Position numbers and translations under genes: made by a program | From: Exophiala sp. HKRS030 | Lineage: Eukaryota; Ascomycota; Eurotiomycetes; Chaetothyriales; Herpotrichiellaceae | DNA length: 64,000 nucleotides | Reading direction: 5' to 3' | NCBI GenBank assembly: GCA_023897205.1 | Contig: JAHWDD010000007.1 | Span: 3,472,001 to 3,536,000, forward strand | Notes under the pieces: generated by a model | Seen by the model: the letters and a program-made list of their open reading frames with translations, nothing else | The model's database searches: none | Told to the model about the DNA's origin: nothing | Part shown: in pieces, positions 10,701 to 20,543 of the stretch | How positions within the stretch are numbered: the first letter of the stretch is position 1 | Layout of the letters: each line of letters opens with the position of its first letter

Positions 10701-11719
10701 TCGACCGTGGTGGATCGAACCAACTAGCTAACGTGAAGCGTGAACTGCAGCAGGTCGAAGGGAGAATCAGCAGCGCCAAGGCAGATCAAGGTCAACTGAC
10801 GCAGGAGATGAATTTGATCAATGATCGTATTCGTGATGCTGATTCAACGCGAAGAAAATATTCTGATAACCTTCGGTATCGTCAGGAAAGCAGGGCCCTT
10901 GCTATATTGGAGGCTGAGATTGAAGAACTTTCAGGTCGTAATGCAGAAGCGGATCGGAATCGATTTGAGCGGGAGTCGGAAAAGTATACAAAGGAATACA
11001 ACAGACTTGGTGCTGAGCAATCCGGACTAATGGGTGAGATGAAATCCAAAGACGCTCAACTCGGGGAGCTACTTCGAGATTACGAGACGGATCTACGAGA
11101 TGCACCTCAACGTTACAAAGAAGCTCATATCAAAGTGGAGGTCACCAAAGCCGCGGTGGAAGACTTGGCTCGTTATGGCGGTGCTCTTGACAAGGCCATC
11201 ATGAAATACCACAGCCTCAAGATGGACGAGATCAACAAGATCATCGAGGAGCTCTGGCGCGGGACATACCAAGGTACTGATGTCGACTCGATCATGATCA
11301 GAGCGGATAATGAAACGGGCCGCCTGAATCGATCATACAACTACCGAGTGGTGATGGTCAAAAGAAATGTGGAAATGGATATGAGAGGTCGATGCAGTGC
11401 TGGTCAGAGAGTGCTTGCAAGTATCATCATCCGACTGGCACTTGCCGAGTGTTTCAGTGCGAAATGCGGCATCATCGCATTGGATGAGCCTACGACGAAT
11501 CTTGACAGGGACAACATCGAGAGCCTGGCTAGGTCTCTATCACAGATCATCAAACAACGGCGAGAACAATCCAACTTTCAACTCCTGGTCATCACGCACG
11601 ACGAAGAGTTCTTGAGGTCCATGGATTGTGGCCAGTTCACCGATTACTACTACCGTGTATCAAGGAATGGAAATGCAGACTCTGTCATCGAGCGACAGCG
11701 TATTGCAGAGGTTCTCTGA
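7799..11719 (+). CDS. RAD50: DNA double-strand break repair ATPase RAD50
   Basis: A 1306-residue protein in one exon, the usual size for RAD50. It starts MSRLLQMSIAGIRSF, the typical N-terminus; the frame extends a little upstream but the first ATG is at 7799. Walker A (GFNGSGKTT) is at residues 35-43. Two long coiled-coil arms flank the zinc hook CRTC at residues 684-687. The ABC signature (CSAGQRVLAS) is near residue 1200, Walker B with the D-loop (IIALDEPTTNLD) has its Asp-Glu at 1229-1230, and an H-loop LLVITHDEEF follows. It is the SMC-like subunit of the Mre11-Rad50-Nbs1/Xrs2 complex, which tethers and processes DNA ends and signals to ATM/Tel1. All key motifs are intact. Confidence 0.98.
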   Translation: MSRLLQMSIAGIRSFPPDRGEVIKFDDSPLTLIVGFNGSGKTTIIECLKFAFTGMQPPNTKVGGAFVHDPKMRGESDVLAVVKVQFTASDGAKMVVARRLQLQVKKATRSLKTLEGSLRTVHNGETSVTSSRVAALDQLMPLALGVSTAVLDNVIFCHQDESLWPLSDPSTLKKKFDEIFEAQKYTKAIDNIKAIRKSHNEELAKYKILEEHAKVDKDRALKAQRNAERLQQEVETLRSQVEDHDQRIGRARKLAGEAWRKGEEYAKVLGSLEGKRIEARSKRNIIDGLKTDLEEVPESDEWLQNTLTQFQTRQQELREEMHQKQERYVDLQDSLKILGVEKEEKTRFQGKYEQEKEEHERQLLARRETVKKVATKHQIRGYDDLSEEVLVDEFLYKIKKMAKDQTATLERIKTEHTAERSEASSLVNRLSERKRALQENKIGLKRQIDANDREAAGFQRNVDTIKVDEGTRAVVESRVDDLNNKLERARKSAQEADWDRKLADANLELRTHEEAQSRLNDELVHSMERASDFAKVSHIMQELKDSQRSLKTLLSTHTDRISKLLGQEWNASNVEAVYQEVMKSTNDEVLSATRERDSHARDLEHIQYKLKSSRDELAGKKSQADKHDKQIRSVVEGGAEDYEEALRNAESEVDVARDDSMGFAGLHDYLQKVLQTADGVNPACRTCQRSFKKDNDPHLPKMKRRIADLIEKTKSQVEAANVKELEIEYKRLLDLGTVVELWKKIVETEIPQTEARLAELGEQREKLVAKVEKHDKIVEQREEAKRNMEAISRTITSISQGDRDVQALTAEVAKLSAKQSQDSGARTLSDIREDISTVTDKIKAVQSLVGRLRTEQEQSRSYLSTLELELRDRRSEIEKVGYQLSTKAGFARRVEESQEKNRKLRETIEELDRDIDNLDPEISTAKAKFDDIDQRARAKERELSTEQSELSASVNELNLLSDLIQAYIDRGGSNQLANVKRELQQVEGRISSAKADQGQLTQEMNLINDRIRDADSTRRKYSDNLRYRQESRALAILEAEIEELSGRNAEADRNRFERESEKYTKEYNRLGAEQSGLMGEMKSKDAQLGELLRDYETDLRDAPQRYKEAHIKVEVTKAAVEDLARYGGALDKAIMKYHSLKMDEINKIIEELWRGTYQGTDVDSIMIRADNETGRLNRSYNYRVVMVKRNVEMDMRGRCSAGQRVLASIIIRLALAECFSAKCGIIALDEPTTNLDRDNIESLARSLSQIIKQRREQSNFQLLVITHDEEFLRSMDCGQFTDYYYRVSRNGNADSVIERQRIAEVL

Positions 11720-13992
11720 TCAAGAGTGTGGCAGGCCGGTAGATCTTAGCTAAAGGTTGATTAAGAGGTCGTGGGAAGGTCCATTGTTACAAAGCTGCAT
11801 GAGACATTGAGACCGGACCACGAGGCTGGGGTGGCTATGGTACACTTTATTGAGTCTGATCCTTTGTTGGGAGTAACTCTAAACAAGCAAAGTATGAGAC
11901 ATGGTCTGAGATAGAAAAGCGAATTATGAAGCACGTGCATTTGATTGAAGATGTTTGTAAGTCTGACCTGTGGCGGGATCCACACAACAGCCACAGTGGC
12001 GGAAGACGAGGTTCCACCATACCAGGGACGTTGCCCAGGTTTGCCACGCACCTACCAGGTACCTTCGAACAACGCACACAGCTATGATTGACCAGGTACC
12101 AGACGCTCCAGGATATTCCGTACTCGTGATACATGGGCCTATCACGACGAGTACAGGTGCGAGGGACCTGCAAGGGACCTGAATCGACAGAGCCTCTCGC
12201 CGAAAGCGACGATGGAGTATACACCCGGCTTGATTATCTCATCACTCATATTCGACAGACACTAGAGCTTTGTATTTGAGTTGACATCTTTGTATGTGTC
12301 GTCTGTTCATAACACGAGTGACCAGATACAACGGAAACGGTAAAAAGAAATCGTCATCGGTTCGCAAGATGAAAATGACCACCGTGGTCCACGCCGACCA
12401 GCAGTTGGCTGGCAAGCATCTGGCAAGCATCTGGCTCACTTGACCCGTAATAGACTAGTGAGCGACTAGCAACCTCCTCCGCACACTAGCGGCTCGTTAG
12501 CGTCGGCTAAATGTGGTTAATCGGTTAGGTCACCCGACGAGAGAATGACGATGGAACAAAATTTAACCTCACCATCTGTGCCTCTAAACCTCTGTGAACC
12601 TCATCACGCTCCACATACTATGTCCACTACTATCCACCTTTATCGACCATTGCATGATAGAGTGCCACCCAAACCGCCAGACTGCTTCGTTTGGGATCGA
12701 CATTGCGAATTGCCATCCACCTGTCATGGCCTTCTATTGTGTTTGGTTGACTTCTTCATCACCATCCTTTGTGGCCTCGATGGCTGGGCCGTAGGCGCCT
12801 GAGTCTTCCTATTGCCCAATTCAAGCCACACTGTGCGAATTCCGAACCTTTTTCGACCATCTACGGCTGACCTCCTGGTCCGGTCTTCTTCCAGACCTCC
12901 TCCGGTACCATCCTCACCTATCATTGTGTCCACGCTGAAACGCCGTCGCCAGCTTGCAGTTGAACGCCATGTTATGGCCCTCGTGGACCCTGTGGGCAGT
13001 GGAAGACCAGCCAAAAGCTAGTTCGCTTACAGTACAGTCGCACTCTCCTACTAAGAAATACCTGTGCTGTGCTAACTATACAGGCTCCACTTCCCCACTG
13101 ATCCTTTCCGAGCTTGTCCTGCCCGACCGGCCCAAAGAGGCTGCTCCCACCTTAACTCAGGGTTTCCAAGCATTTCGTGGACCCTTTGACGTTGAGCTTC
13201 GAGTCCACCTTGAGATCTCGATGTCCTGTTACATTCTCCCACCAGTATGTGTGCTCTCGGCTTCAGCCATCAGTGACACCTTCCACAACCACCAAGTGGC
13301 TGCCGAGTACCTACGCTACAACTGTAAGTACTTCGGCGAGTTAAAAGACGAACCTTCAGCACAGCTTTGGACGGAAGCTGGTCGATTCTAGCTTCGTGCT
13401 TTCGTCATCTCCACTCGGATCCTCGGTTCTTTCGTCGAGCTGGTACCATCGGTTCTACAAGGTCCAACCGTTTCGTCCACATGCTTTACAGCACCACCAG
13501 ACCCTTCATCAAATCCACCTCTCTGCAGTTCCCCAAGCCTCGATTGTACACCATGTTACGTGAAAGAATCATGTTCAGATGGACCTTCGGTCCCACAGGG
13601 ACTTGCTCCATCATATTTCATGCTACATTCGTCGCAAACTTGTCCACAGATCGACGCATCTGTTGATCTTGCCCTTTCTTGTTTGACTTCATCTGCATAT
13701 TCCCCCACCTTTTGACCCTTCTATACCACCTGACTGTTTGTTCGTGTGACCATCGCTGCGTTCTACTCCGCGTTTGAGGAAGTCGGCCGATCGCTTCTGC
13801 AGGTACTTCTCTGTATGTCCTTCGTCATCGTCGTTGTTCGTTTGTTTTGAGGGAGTCTCTCCTCTCAGATAAAGTACACCTCAGGTTCGGAGGTGCTCAA
13901 AGAACTTCCGAAACATTGCAACACTGCGTGGGACCGTGCTTGAAGGATCCCGCATAACGACTCATCTGTTGGCATAAAGAAAGAGATCAACC
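11720..13992. other. 2.3 kb without a recognisable gene; right part CT-rich, probably a long leader of the glucanase gene
   Basis: The left part (to about 12.5 kb) is probably 3' flank of RAD50 and spacer. From about 12560 to 13850 the plus strand is strikingly rich in C and T and carries several short, overlapping frames, none resembling a known protein. This looks like transcribed leader or upstream control DNA of the glucanase gene at 13993. A decayed gene or non-coding RNA is possible but not shown. Confidence 0.4.
12409..12430. repeat. Tandem duplication of an 11-bp unit
   Basis: CTGGCAAGCAT occurs twice back to back and is followed by a partial third copy, CTGGC. Confidence 0.8.
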
Positions 13993-15339
13993 ATGCTAGG
14001 AAAGACACTGCTCGCAACTTTGCTAGCTGCTTCGAGCACTGCGTAGGGCCTCGGTCTCGAGTCAATACTGGGTATGATACTAACCACGAGATCAGTACTC
14101 CAATCTTAAAACGTGACTTCCCCTATGGCTCAACACCGGTGCGAGGTGCAAACATTGGGGGTTGGCTCGTACTAGAGCCATGGATCACTCCATCAATATT
14201 CCAGAACAACGGTGGGAACGGCATCGTTGACGAATACACATTGACTCAAAGGAATCCGAACGCCGGTCAAATCCTGCGAAATCATTGGGACAGCTGGGCA
14301 TCACTGGGAGACTTTGAAAAGCTCGCTGCAAACGGTTTCAATCTTGTCCGCATCCCCATAGGATACTGGGCTTTCCAGAAATATGAGGGAGACCCATACA
14401 TACAAGGCGCCGCAGAGTATCTAGAGACAGCAATCGGCTGGGCTCGACAGACTGGATTGAAGGTCTGGATTGACCTGCACGGTAAGTTCAATATCTTGAG
14501 TTATTTCTTTTGCGAAGACATTTCGATTCTGATGTGACTCATCGCTAGGCGCACCTCTCTCACAAAACGGCTACGATAATTCCGGGCAACTGACCTCTTC
14601 CCCGGGTTGGACCCAAGGAAACTCGATTGACGCGACTCTCGACGTGATCGGAGCTATCTCGCAGCAATACGCCACGGCTGAATACGCCGATGTCGTGGTC
14701 GGCATCGAGCTTGTCAACGAACCTTTGTTATCAGCCCTCAGTGGTGGTCGCGGTGCGGTTCAATCCTACTACCAACGCGGGTTCGATCTGGTACGAGAGT
14801 CAGGCCAGACACCCGTGGTGATCTCTGACGGCTTCGCGAACCCTTCGTCTTGGAATGGATTCCTCACAGGCTCTGGCTCTGCAGGCGCAATTATTGACCA
14901 CCATGAATACCAAGCGTTCGCGCAAGTCGGACTGTCGTACTCGCAACACGTCGACTACGTCTACTCCAATGCCAATCAATGGGCTTCCGGACAAGACAAG
15001 TTTATCGTGGTCGGGGAATGGACGGCGGCCATGACCGATTGCGCCCCCGCCCTCAATGGCTACGGCATCGGCGCCCGCTACGACGGCACGTACTCCAAAC
15101 GCAACTCCGACGGCTCCTACACCACTTCTTCGTATGTCGGATCGTGTGCAAACAAGAACTTCATCGATCAATGGGACGACGCGTTGCGTACCGCCACGAC
15201 AAACTATCTCCGCGCTCAGATTGATGTCTTCGAAACCCGCGCCCAGGGCTGGGTGTTTTGGAACTTCAAGACCGAAGCCGCCGCCGAGTGGGATCTATTC
15301 CGCTTGATCGACAGCGGCGTCTGGCCTGGTTTCGGCTGA
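13993..15339 (+). CDS. Secreted exo-beta-1,3-glucanase, GH5 family
   Basis: Three exons, 13993..14042, 14096..14481 and 14549..15339, give 408 residues. Exon 1 encodes a signal peptide (MLGKTLLATLLAASSTA). The 53-nt first intron has a TACTAAC-type branch sequence and ends ATCAG; without removing it the frame hits a TAG. A Lys-Arg pair before DFPYGSTPVRG is a likely Kex2 site. The mature protein opens with RGANIGGWLVLEPW, typical of EXG1-type glucanases. Glu203 in ELVNEP is the expected acid/base and Glu302 in VVGEW the expected nucleophile. The enzyme should release glucose from the non-reducing ends of beta-1,3-glucan during cell-wall remodelling. Length and motifs are normal. The family also contains related beta-glucanases, so exact specificity is inferred. 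Confidence 0.92.
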
Positions 15340-15881
15340 CGAGGGTCCTGAGTATGAGTCACTTCTGTTCGTTCCTCACATTGCCGGCCACTTGCCATGC
15401 CGTCGAGGCGCCTGACCCTGACAGGCTTCACGTGGAGAGATCACGATGCCAGAAACATAGCCCTGTCTGAGACGAGAAATGTTAACGAGATCATGAACAT
15501 AGATAAAATCCATACATAGTCCATATGTCACGAGCATGCGAATACGATGTCCTCACATAATTGGAAAAGCGTCATTCAGGTGTGTCGAGTGTTTAAAGAC
15601 GAGTCAAGTCCGTCGTTGCTCTCCATGTTAATGGGCCTCGGTGGAAGTGGCCAACGTCGCTCACTCTCAAGCACTGTCACGAATGATTAGTTGTTGATTT
15701 CACTCGTCGATATTTCACAATCTTTTTCCTAGAAAGTCTAAAGACATGCAGAGAGAACTGGGGATCTTGTTGATTGCCAGATGCTGGCCTAGGTAATCAT
15801 GCCGTCTAATTCATCATTATTCCCAGTAACTTCTAGCTAGCGAAGCCATCAAATCACATTATCATGATCCATGTTTTTTTT
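15340..15881. other. Convergent intergenic spacer
   Basis: 542 bp between the 3' ends of the glucanase gene (plus) and delta-COP (minus). I see no coding or structured element. Confidence 0.6.
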
Positions 15882-17444
15882 TCACTCGATGACAAACCCG
15901 TCCGCCTTTGCCTTGACGACCTTTTCGAAATCTACATCCTCTTCAATCTCCAATAACTTGGCACTCAGGACGTCGACCTGGATGAAAGGCTTGTCCAGTT
16001 CAAAGTTCACAGCGATGGGGAAGAATTCACTGTCATCATCTGTCTGAGCCTCAAATTCGAATGCCCCGTTTGGATTGCTCGAGTCAACTGTGCCGATGGT
16101 CCATTCCAGGCTGTCACCGGTGACTTGATAGACTGCGTCAAATGATGACACCGCGGGTTCGGCAGAGGAATATGGAATTGTCACAACAACATTGTTTAAG
16201 CTATGAGCATCAGCATTGAGCAGCTCATATTCAATGGTGATGGTATAGCTATCGTCGGATTTATTAACCCAGGCGGTGAAGGTAATTGGGACAAGGTTAT
16301 TTGTATCAGCGGGAGCTGTTGCGCGCCACCGAAGCACACCGATAGAATTGTTGGTAGGAAATCGTTTTGTTGTATCTTTGAGTTGAACGATTTTGTCCGA
16401 AGTGAAAAGATTTCTGTCCACATTGGGATGTGTGCGGAATTGGGCCTTGAGTGGTCCTTCCACAGCCTCCACGGAGAGGGAGAGTTTTGTGAGAGCCGGA
16501 TCACTGATCTTCACTTGTAAATCACCCTTGACTTCAAAGTTCTTGAGCGCGCCCTCGCGTGAGAGTTTAGCTGACAACGTCTCGTTGACAGAAATTGTAA
16601 TTGGTGATGCACTTGAGGAACTGGTATCGGGATGTGCATGACTTGAGGACACGGTGCGATCAGGTAATGTGGTTGATTCTATTGTGGGAGGAGGTTCCAG
16701 TTCTTCTGGACCAAGATCTTGTTGAACTTTGGCGAAAGCATTGGATGTTTTTGACTTCTTATTCAACTGCATACCTTTGGTGGAGCGGGTTGCAGCGAAT
16801 TTGCTCGCAGTCTTGTTCTTTTCGGCTTCGTAGGTATCGTAGGACTCCGGTCTAGTTGGCGGGGTGTACGTAGGTTGTTGGGGCAATTTAGGGGCGATTG
16901 ATCGTCCATAGGCAGTAGACCTGGCGGCTTCTTTTCTCTGCAATTCGAGTTGTTTGGCTTTGCGCTTTCGTTCTTCTGAGGCTTCGAGTTCCTTGTTCCG
17001 GGCAATAATTTCTTGAATGCGCTCTTCATGAGATTCCATTTCTAGGAATGTCTTGATCTGACTGAGTGACAGGTTTTCTCGGTAACCCATGGTGACGAGT
17101 TCATCGAAAGCTGACAGAAGTTCAAAGGCATGTCTTAAAATTTCGCGCTCATCGGCCTTTTTGCAGATAGATGTGACGACCTGGCCAAAGAGGTGCAGGC
17201 TATCTATGTCTTGCAGAATATTCGACTGCTTGTTGGTGATGAGAACGAGATAGAGTTCATCTAGAGGCTGATAGACAAATCGAACATTCTCACTCTCGAC
17301 GGTAGTGTGTTGTGTGGAAGAATCAGCGAGTTTGGGAAAGGAGGCCAGGAGGGCTTCAACACGGGACTTTTGGATTTCGACAAATTGTCGAGAGAGAAGA
17401 GCCTTCCCACCCCGGGTACAGATTGAGGCGGCTAGGACGACCAT
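15882..17444 (-). CDS. RET2: Coatomer subunit delta (delta-COP)
   Basis: 520 residues in one exon, starting MVVLAASICTRGGK, the conserved start of delta-COP. The N-terminal 130 residues form a longin-like domain (FVEIQKSRVEALLASFPKL, then FVYQPLDELYLVLITNKQSN). A basic, coiled-coil-prone linker follows (EERKRKAKQLELQRKEAARS). The C-terminal half from about residue 275 is a mu-homology domain (LSREGALKNFEVKGDLQVKI, RTHPNVDRNLF, VLRWRATAPAD). It is part of the F-subcomplex of COPI, acting on retrograde Golgi-to-ER vesicles and binding dilysine and related signals. Length agrees with the family. RET2 is the yeast name. Confidence 0.96.
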   Translation of the reverse strand: MVVLAASICTRGGKALLSRQFVEIQKSRVEALLASFPKLADSSTQHTTVESENVRFVYQPLDELYLVLITNKQSNILQDIDSLHLFGQVVTSICKKADEREILRHAFELLSAFDELVTMGYRENLSLSQIKTFLEMESHEERIQEIIARNKELEASEERKRKAKQLELQRKEAARSTAYGRSIAPKLPQQPTYTPPTRPESYDTYEAEKNKTASKFAATRSTKGMQLNKKSKTSNAFAKVQQDLGPEELEPPPTIESTTLPDRTVSSSHAHPDTSSSSASPITISVNETLSAKLSREGALKNFEVKGDLQVKISDPALTKLSLSVEAVEGPLKAQFRTHPNVDRNLFTSDKIVQLKDTTKRFPTNNSIGVLRWRATAPADTNNLVPITFTAWVNKSDDSYTITIEYELLNADAHSLNNVVVTIPYSSAEPAVSSFDAVYQVTGDSLEWTIGTVDSSNPNGAFEFEAQTDDDSEFFPIAVNFELDKPFIQVDVLSAKLLEIEEDVDFEKVVKAKADGFVIE

Positions 17445-18437
17445 CGTACCTGGAGGATGTTAAAGGGACGAAGGTGAGAAGCAGGAGTGATCGAAAGTGG
17501 TGGGAGACAAGGACTTGTCGACGAGTAATTCAAGGAAATGGGAATGCGTTGATGTGGGAGGGTTCAGGCCAGTCAGTGCACAGTCTCTCCGATTGAGGAC
17601 ACGTTTGGCCCAGGAGGGAGATTATCCGTCAGACAAAAGTTTAACCAAAATGCGCTGTGTCCTGGGGGGATTTAGGCCAGGTTCAAGGAAATAAGTTCGT
17701 CTGACAGCTATATTTAACACGGTTTGGAATAACTTTGATGTCCATGCGATCATCTTAGCATTTAATTACGTTGCGAGGCTCAAGCGTTACTACAAGCCCT
17801 GGCACCAGATGTCTCTAACACATTTCCGGAGATAAACAGTGTTGGAAGGCAAATGAGGGTATAATGTTGACGAGATGTATCGCACGGGCGCGACAATATC
17901 TAGGTTACATGTGCAGAGTCACTCCCTACAGCATTTGCAACAAGCAGAAACAAGGGAACCCTCAACTTTGCGCGGGAAGTGGCAGGTGTGCCGAGAGTCA
18001 ACATGAGAGGCCAAGTCACGGGACGAGGACAACGTGATTCGCGACTGCAAACAGAAAGTCTTGGCGGATTCCTCACTCCTACACGGAGGTCTGTAGCCTA
18101 GCGATATCTTCGTTCTCTTGACTGCCACTCCATCAAACAACTCTACCTTGGTTGCACATCGCCTTCTCCATGGTGATCTAATCTGCATCGATTGCTTTTC
18201 CTCTGTCTGTCAAGAGAGAAGGCTTTTGTGCCAGATCATTGCATTCTATTGCATTCTAGGGCCTGCCGTCTCCTCCAGTCTCATACCCTAGGCGTTCGTC
18301 TTACTCTTGTGGAACTTTCACATTCCATCTGTAACGGAACGATCTGTTGTTACTCGAAACGCTGCAGCCTTCTTGCCACTCGGCACGATCTGGAAATAAT
18401 TGCATGCCGGTTTGGTGGCCAGAAACGCGCCGCTTGC
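17445..18437. promoter_or_regulatory. Divergent upstream region of delta-COP and the acidic protein gene
   Basis: About 1 kb between two divergent start codons, so it should hold both promoters. The acidic protein's frame stays open upstream of its first ATG to 18192 but has no ATG there. I treat that part as leader. No recognised motif. Confidence 0.5.
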
Positions 18438-20543
18438 ATGATGAGCGCGATCCCTTCCCTACATTTTCCCAACATCGACCCCTCGAACCTGGACGACAAG
18501 ATGGACGTCGCCTCTTCTCCATATCGTCAAGAAGATATCGATATTGACCTGGAATCAGTCCACGATGACTCGATCCTCGAAGACGACATGATTGATTATC
18601 ACCCAGATACCCTCGAAGACGTAAATGAAGTCAATAAAACCAGTGGTGACGATACTTTCTTCGACGACGATATGCTAGATGAAACAGTTCCTGTTGAACC
18701 AGAGCCAACCGACTACGCCATGGAGGCTTTTGTGGACCCTTTACCAATCGAACAAGATGAAGACGAAGATATCTTGTACGAAGACGAGGAGGAAACCACT
18801 ACCACTTCACATCAGATTGAACAATCGACTGAGGTAGTGGCGAATGGTCGAGACTCTGCAGCTGTCGCGGAACTCGATAATCAAGATGATGTTGATGACT
18901 TGATCGACCTGGCCGATGAGCAAGGCGTACAACTCGATACTAATGATATAGAGACCGATCCAGCACATTATCCACCTCCTGCCTCTCCAAAAACCCACGA
19001 CTCCCGCACCACTCCAGACCCCATCGAACTTCCCGCAGCCTCGACAAGTGAATATCAGGCCCTGCCAGAAAATATGGACCAATTAGAACCTAGCACAGAT
19101 TATCCCTATGATCTCGATCACAAGCATGAGTCCGGTGGGAACCACAATCACTCCATAGAGCAAGTACATGACGTGGAAGACGATGGTAACGAGGATCCAC
19201 CTCAGCTTCAAGCGCATGAGCTCGCTGAAGAAGAGACTCAAACAGAAGTCAAGCACGATGACTCGCAACAGCAACTTCATGCTGTAACCTTGGCCTACCT
19301 CGATGAAGAGATGTCTCTATTTCCGCCTACACTTCTCGATGACTCCTCTGTTTACTTTTTGTCTGATACCTCACTTGCATTTGAGCCGTTGGACAAACTT
19401 CTTGCCGCCTGTCGTGAAGTCCTGACAGGTACTTTAGATCACCATGATGAACTTGTCCTCGACATTCCGGGCCTGGGCCTTCATATTTCCGAAGATTCCA
19501 AGTATGCAACTGGGATTACGTTGGCCCAAATCCTTGATACTTACCTGCATCTTTGTCATAACGGAACGATGCAACCTATCCATCCGCTTTATTGTCATCT
19601 GAGCAGTCGGGTGAGTCTTGCCACACAATATGAATATCTTATTTCCTGTGGTGCACAAGGAAAGTCCTATGCCGAAGTCGCCGCAGATCACGCTGAGACT
19701 CCCCTCGATGAAAGCGAGGGTGAACAGACGGAGCTCGGCGATCCCGGAGCGCCTCTGTCCGAGGATGACATTACTGTGGCAGCAGACGACGCCGACCCAC
19801 GTGAAGAAGATGAAGTCGACTTTGATTCGACAAATGCAGAACACATCTTGCAAGCCACTGATGACGATGACATTGCCCCATCAGAAAAACTTGTCGCTCA
19901 TGCATCCAATGAAGAGGCCGTAGATGAGCAGGAAATAGAGATAACCAGAGTTTCAGGTGAACCACCCAGAAACATAGCAGAGACTCATCCGACAGATTCC
20001 ATAGCAGTTCAAGACAGCGTCGACGATCACGACGACGTTAATGATGAGCATCATCTGGGAACTGGGCAAGAACCTGAACCTGATTATCTGGAATATCAGG
20101 ATAACTATGAGGCAGACCTAGATGGTGGAGCTGAAGATCTCTTTGATCACGCTCAACCTGACACCGCGGATGGTCAGAATAATGACGGAACGTCACTGCC
20201 AACCACCATAGGCGATGAAACCTATGCGGAAGAGGAATTATTCGCAGGAGACCAGGTTGAGACCAATGTATTGGAAACAACTTCGAATTCAGGCCATGAG
20301 GACTTCCCTGAGATCACTGGAACCGGAACTGGAACACTATCTCCACATTCGGAGCGGACTCCACCACCACAGGGGCAGGAAAGCACTTCAACCGCAGCAG
20401 CTGAGACTCACTCATCTCCTGCTTCCATTCCACCGATCACACCGTCCAAGAACCAAGCCAGCAAGAGAAAAATTGAACAAGACGATGAGCTTGATCTAAT
20501 TGATATCAGCACCCCGGAACCTAAACGGCGCAGACCATCCTGA
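18438..20543 (+). CDS. Large acidic protein of unknown function, probably nuclear
   Basis: 701 residues from the first ATG (MMSAIPSLHFPNID). I do not recognise a named family. Most of it is low-complexity Asp/Glu-rich sequence (for example DDDMLDETVPVEPEPTDY and QDEDEDILYEDEEE) and must be disordered. One region of about 130 residues near the middle (residues 290-420) has ordinary composition and looks folded: it starts MSLFPPTLLDDSSVYFLSD, includes LVLDIPGLGLHI, and ends near YEYLISCGAQGKSYAEVAAD. The tail SKRKIEQDDELDLIDIS ends in PKRRR, a likely nuclear localisation signal. The acidic arms with a basic tail suggest a chromatin or nucleic-acid-associated protein, but that is inference from composition only. 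Confidence 0.75.
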   Translation: MMSAIPSLHFPNIDPSNLDDKMDVASSPYRQEDIDIDLESVHDDSILEDDMIDYHPDTLEDVNEVNKTSGDDTFFDDDMLDETVPVEPEPTDYAMEAFVDPLPIEQDEDEDILYEDEEETTTTSHQIEQSTEVVANGRDSAAVAELDNQDDVDDLIDLADEQGVQLDTNDIETDPAHYPPPASPKTHDSRTTPDPIELPAASTSEYQALPENMDQLEPSTDYPYDLDHKHESGGNHNHSIEQVHDVEDDGNEDPPQLQAHELAEEETQTEVKHDDSQQQLHAVTLAYLDEEMSLFPPTLLDDSSVYFLSDTSLAFEPLDKLLAACREVLTGTLDHHDELVLDIPGLGLHISEDSKYATGITLAQILDTYLHLCHNGTMQPIHPLYCHLSSRVSLATQYEYLISCGAQGKSYAEVAADHAETPLDESEGEQTELGDPGAPLSEDDITVAADDADPREEDEVDFDSTNAEHILQATDDDDIAPSEKLVAHASNEEAVDEQEIEITRVSGEPPRNIAETHPTDSIAVQDSVDDHDDVNDEHHLGTGQEPEPDYLEYQDNYEADLDGGAEDLFDHAQPDTADGQNNDGTSLPTTIGDETYAEEELFAGDQVETNVLETTSNSGHEDFPEITGTGTGTLSPHSERTPPPQGQESTSTAAAETHSSPASIPPITPSKNQASKRKIEQDDELDLIDISTPEPKRRRPS

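Noticed and set aside
12954..13391. 145-codon plus-strand open frame
   Set aside because: It lies in the CT-rich stretch where skewed composition removes stop codons; no recognisable domain or splice partners.
13865..14065. In-frame TAG after the glucanase signal peptide, suggesting a pseudogene
   Set aside because: A 53-nt intron with a TACTAAC branch sequence removes it and restores the frame to the catalytic domain.
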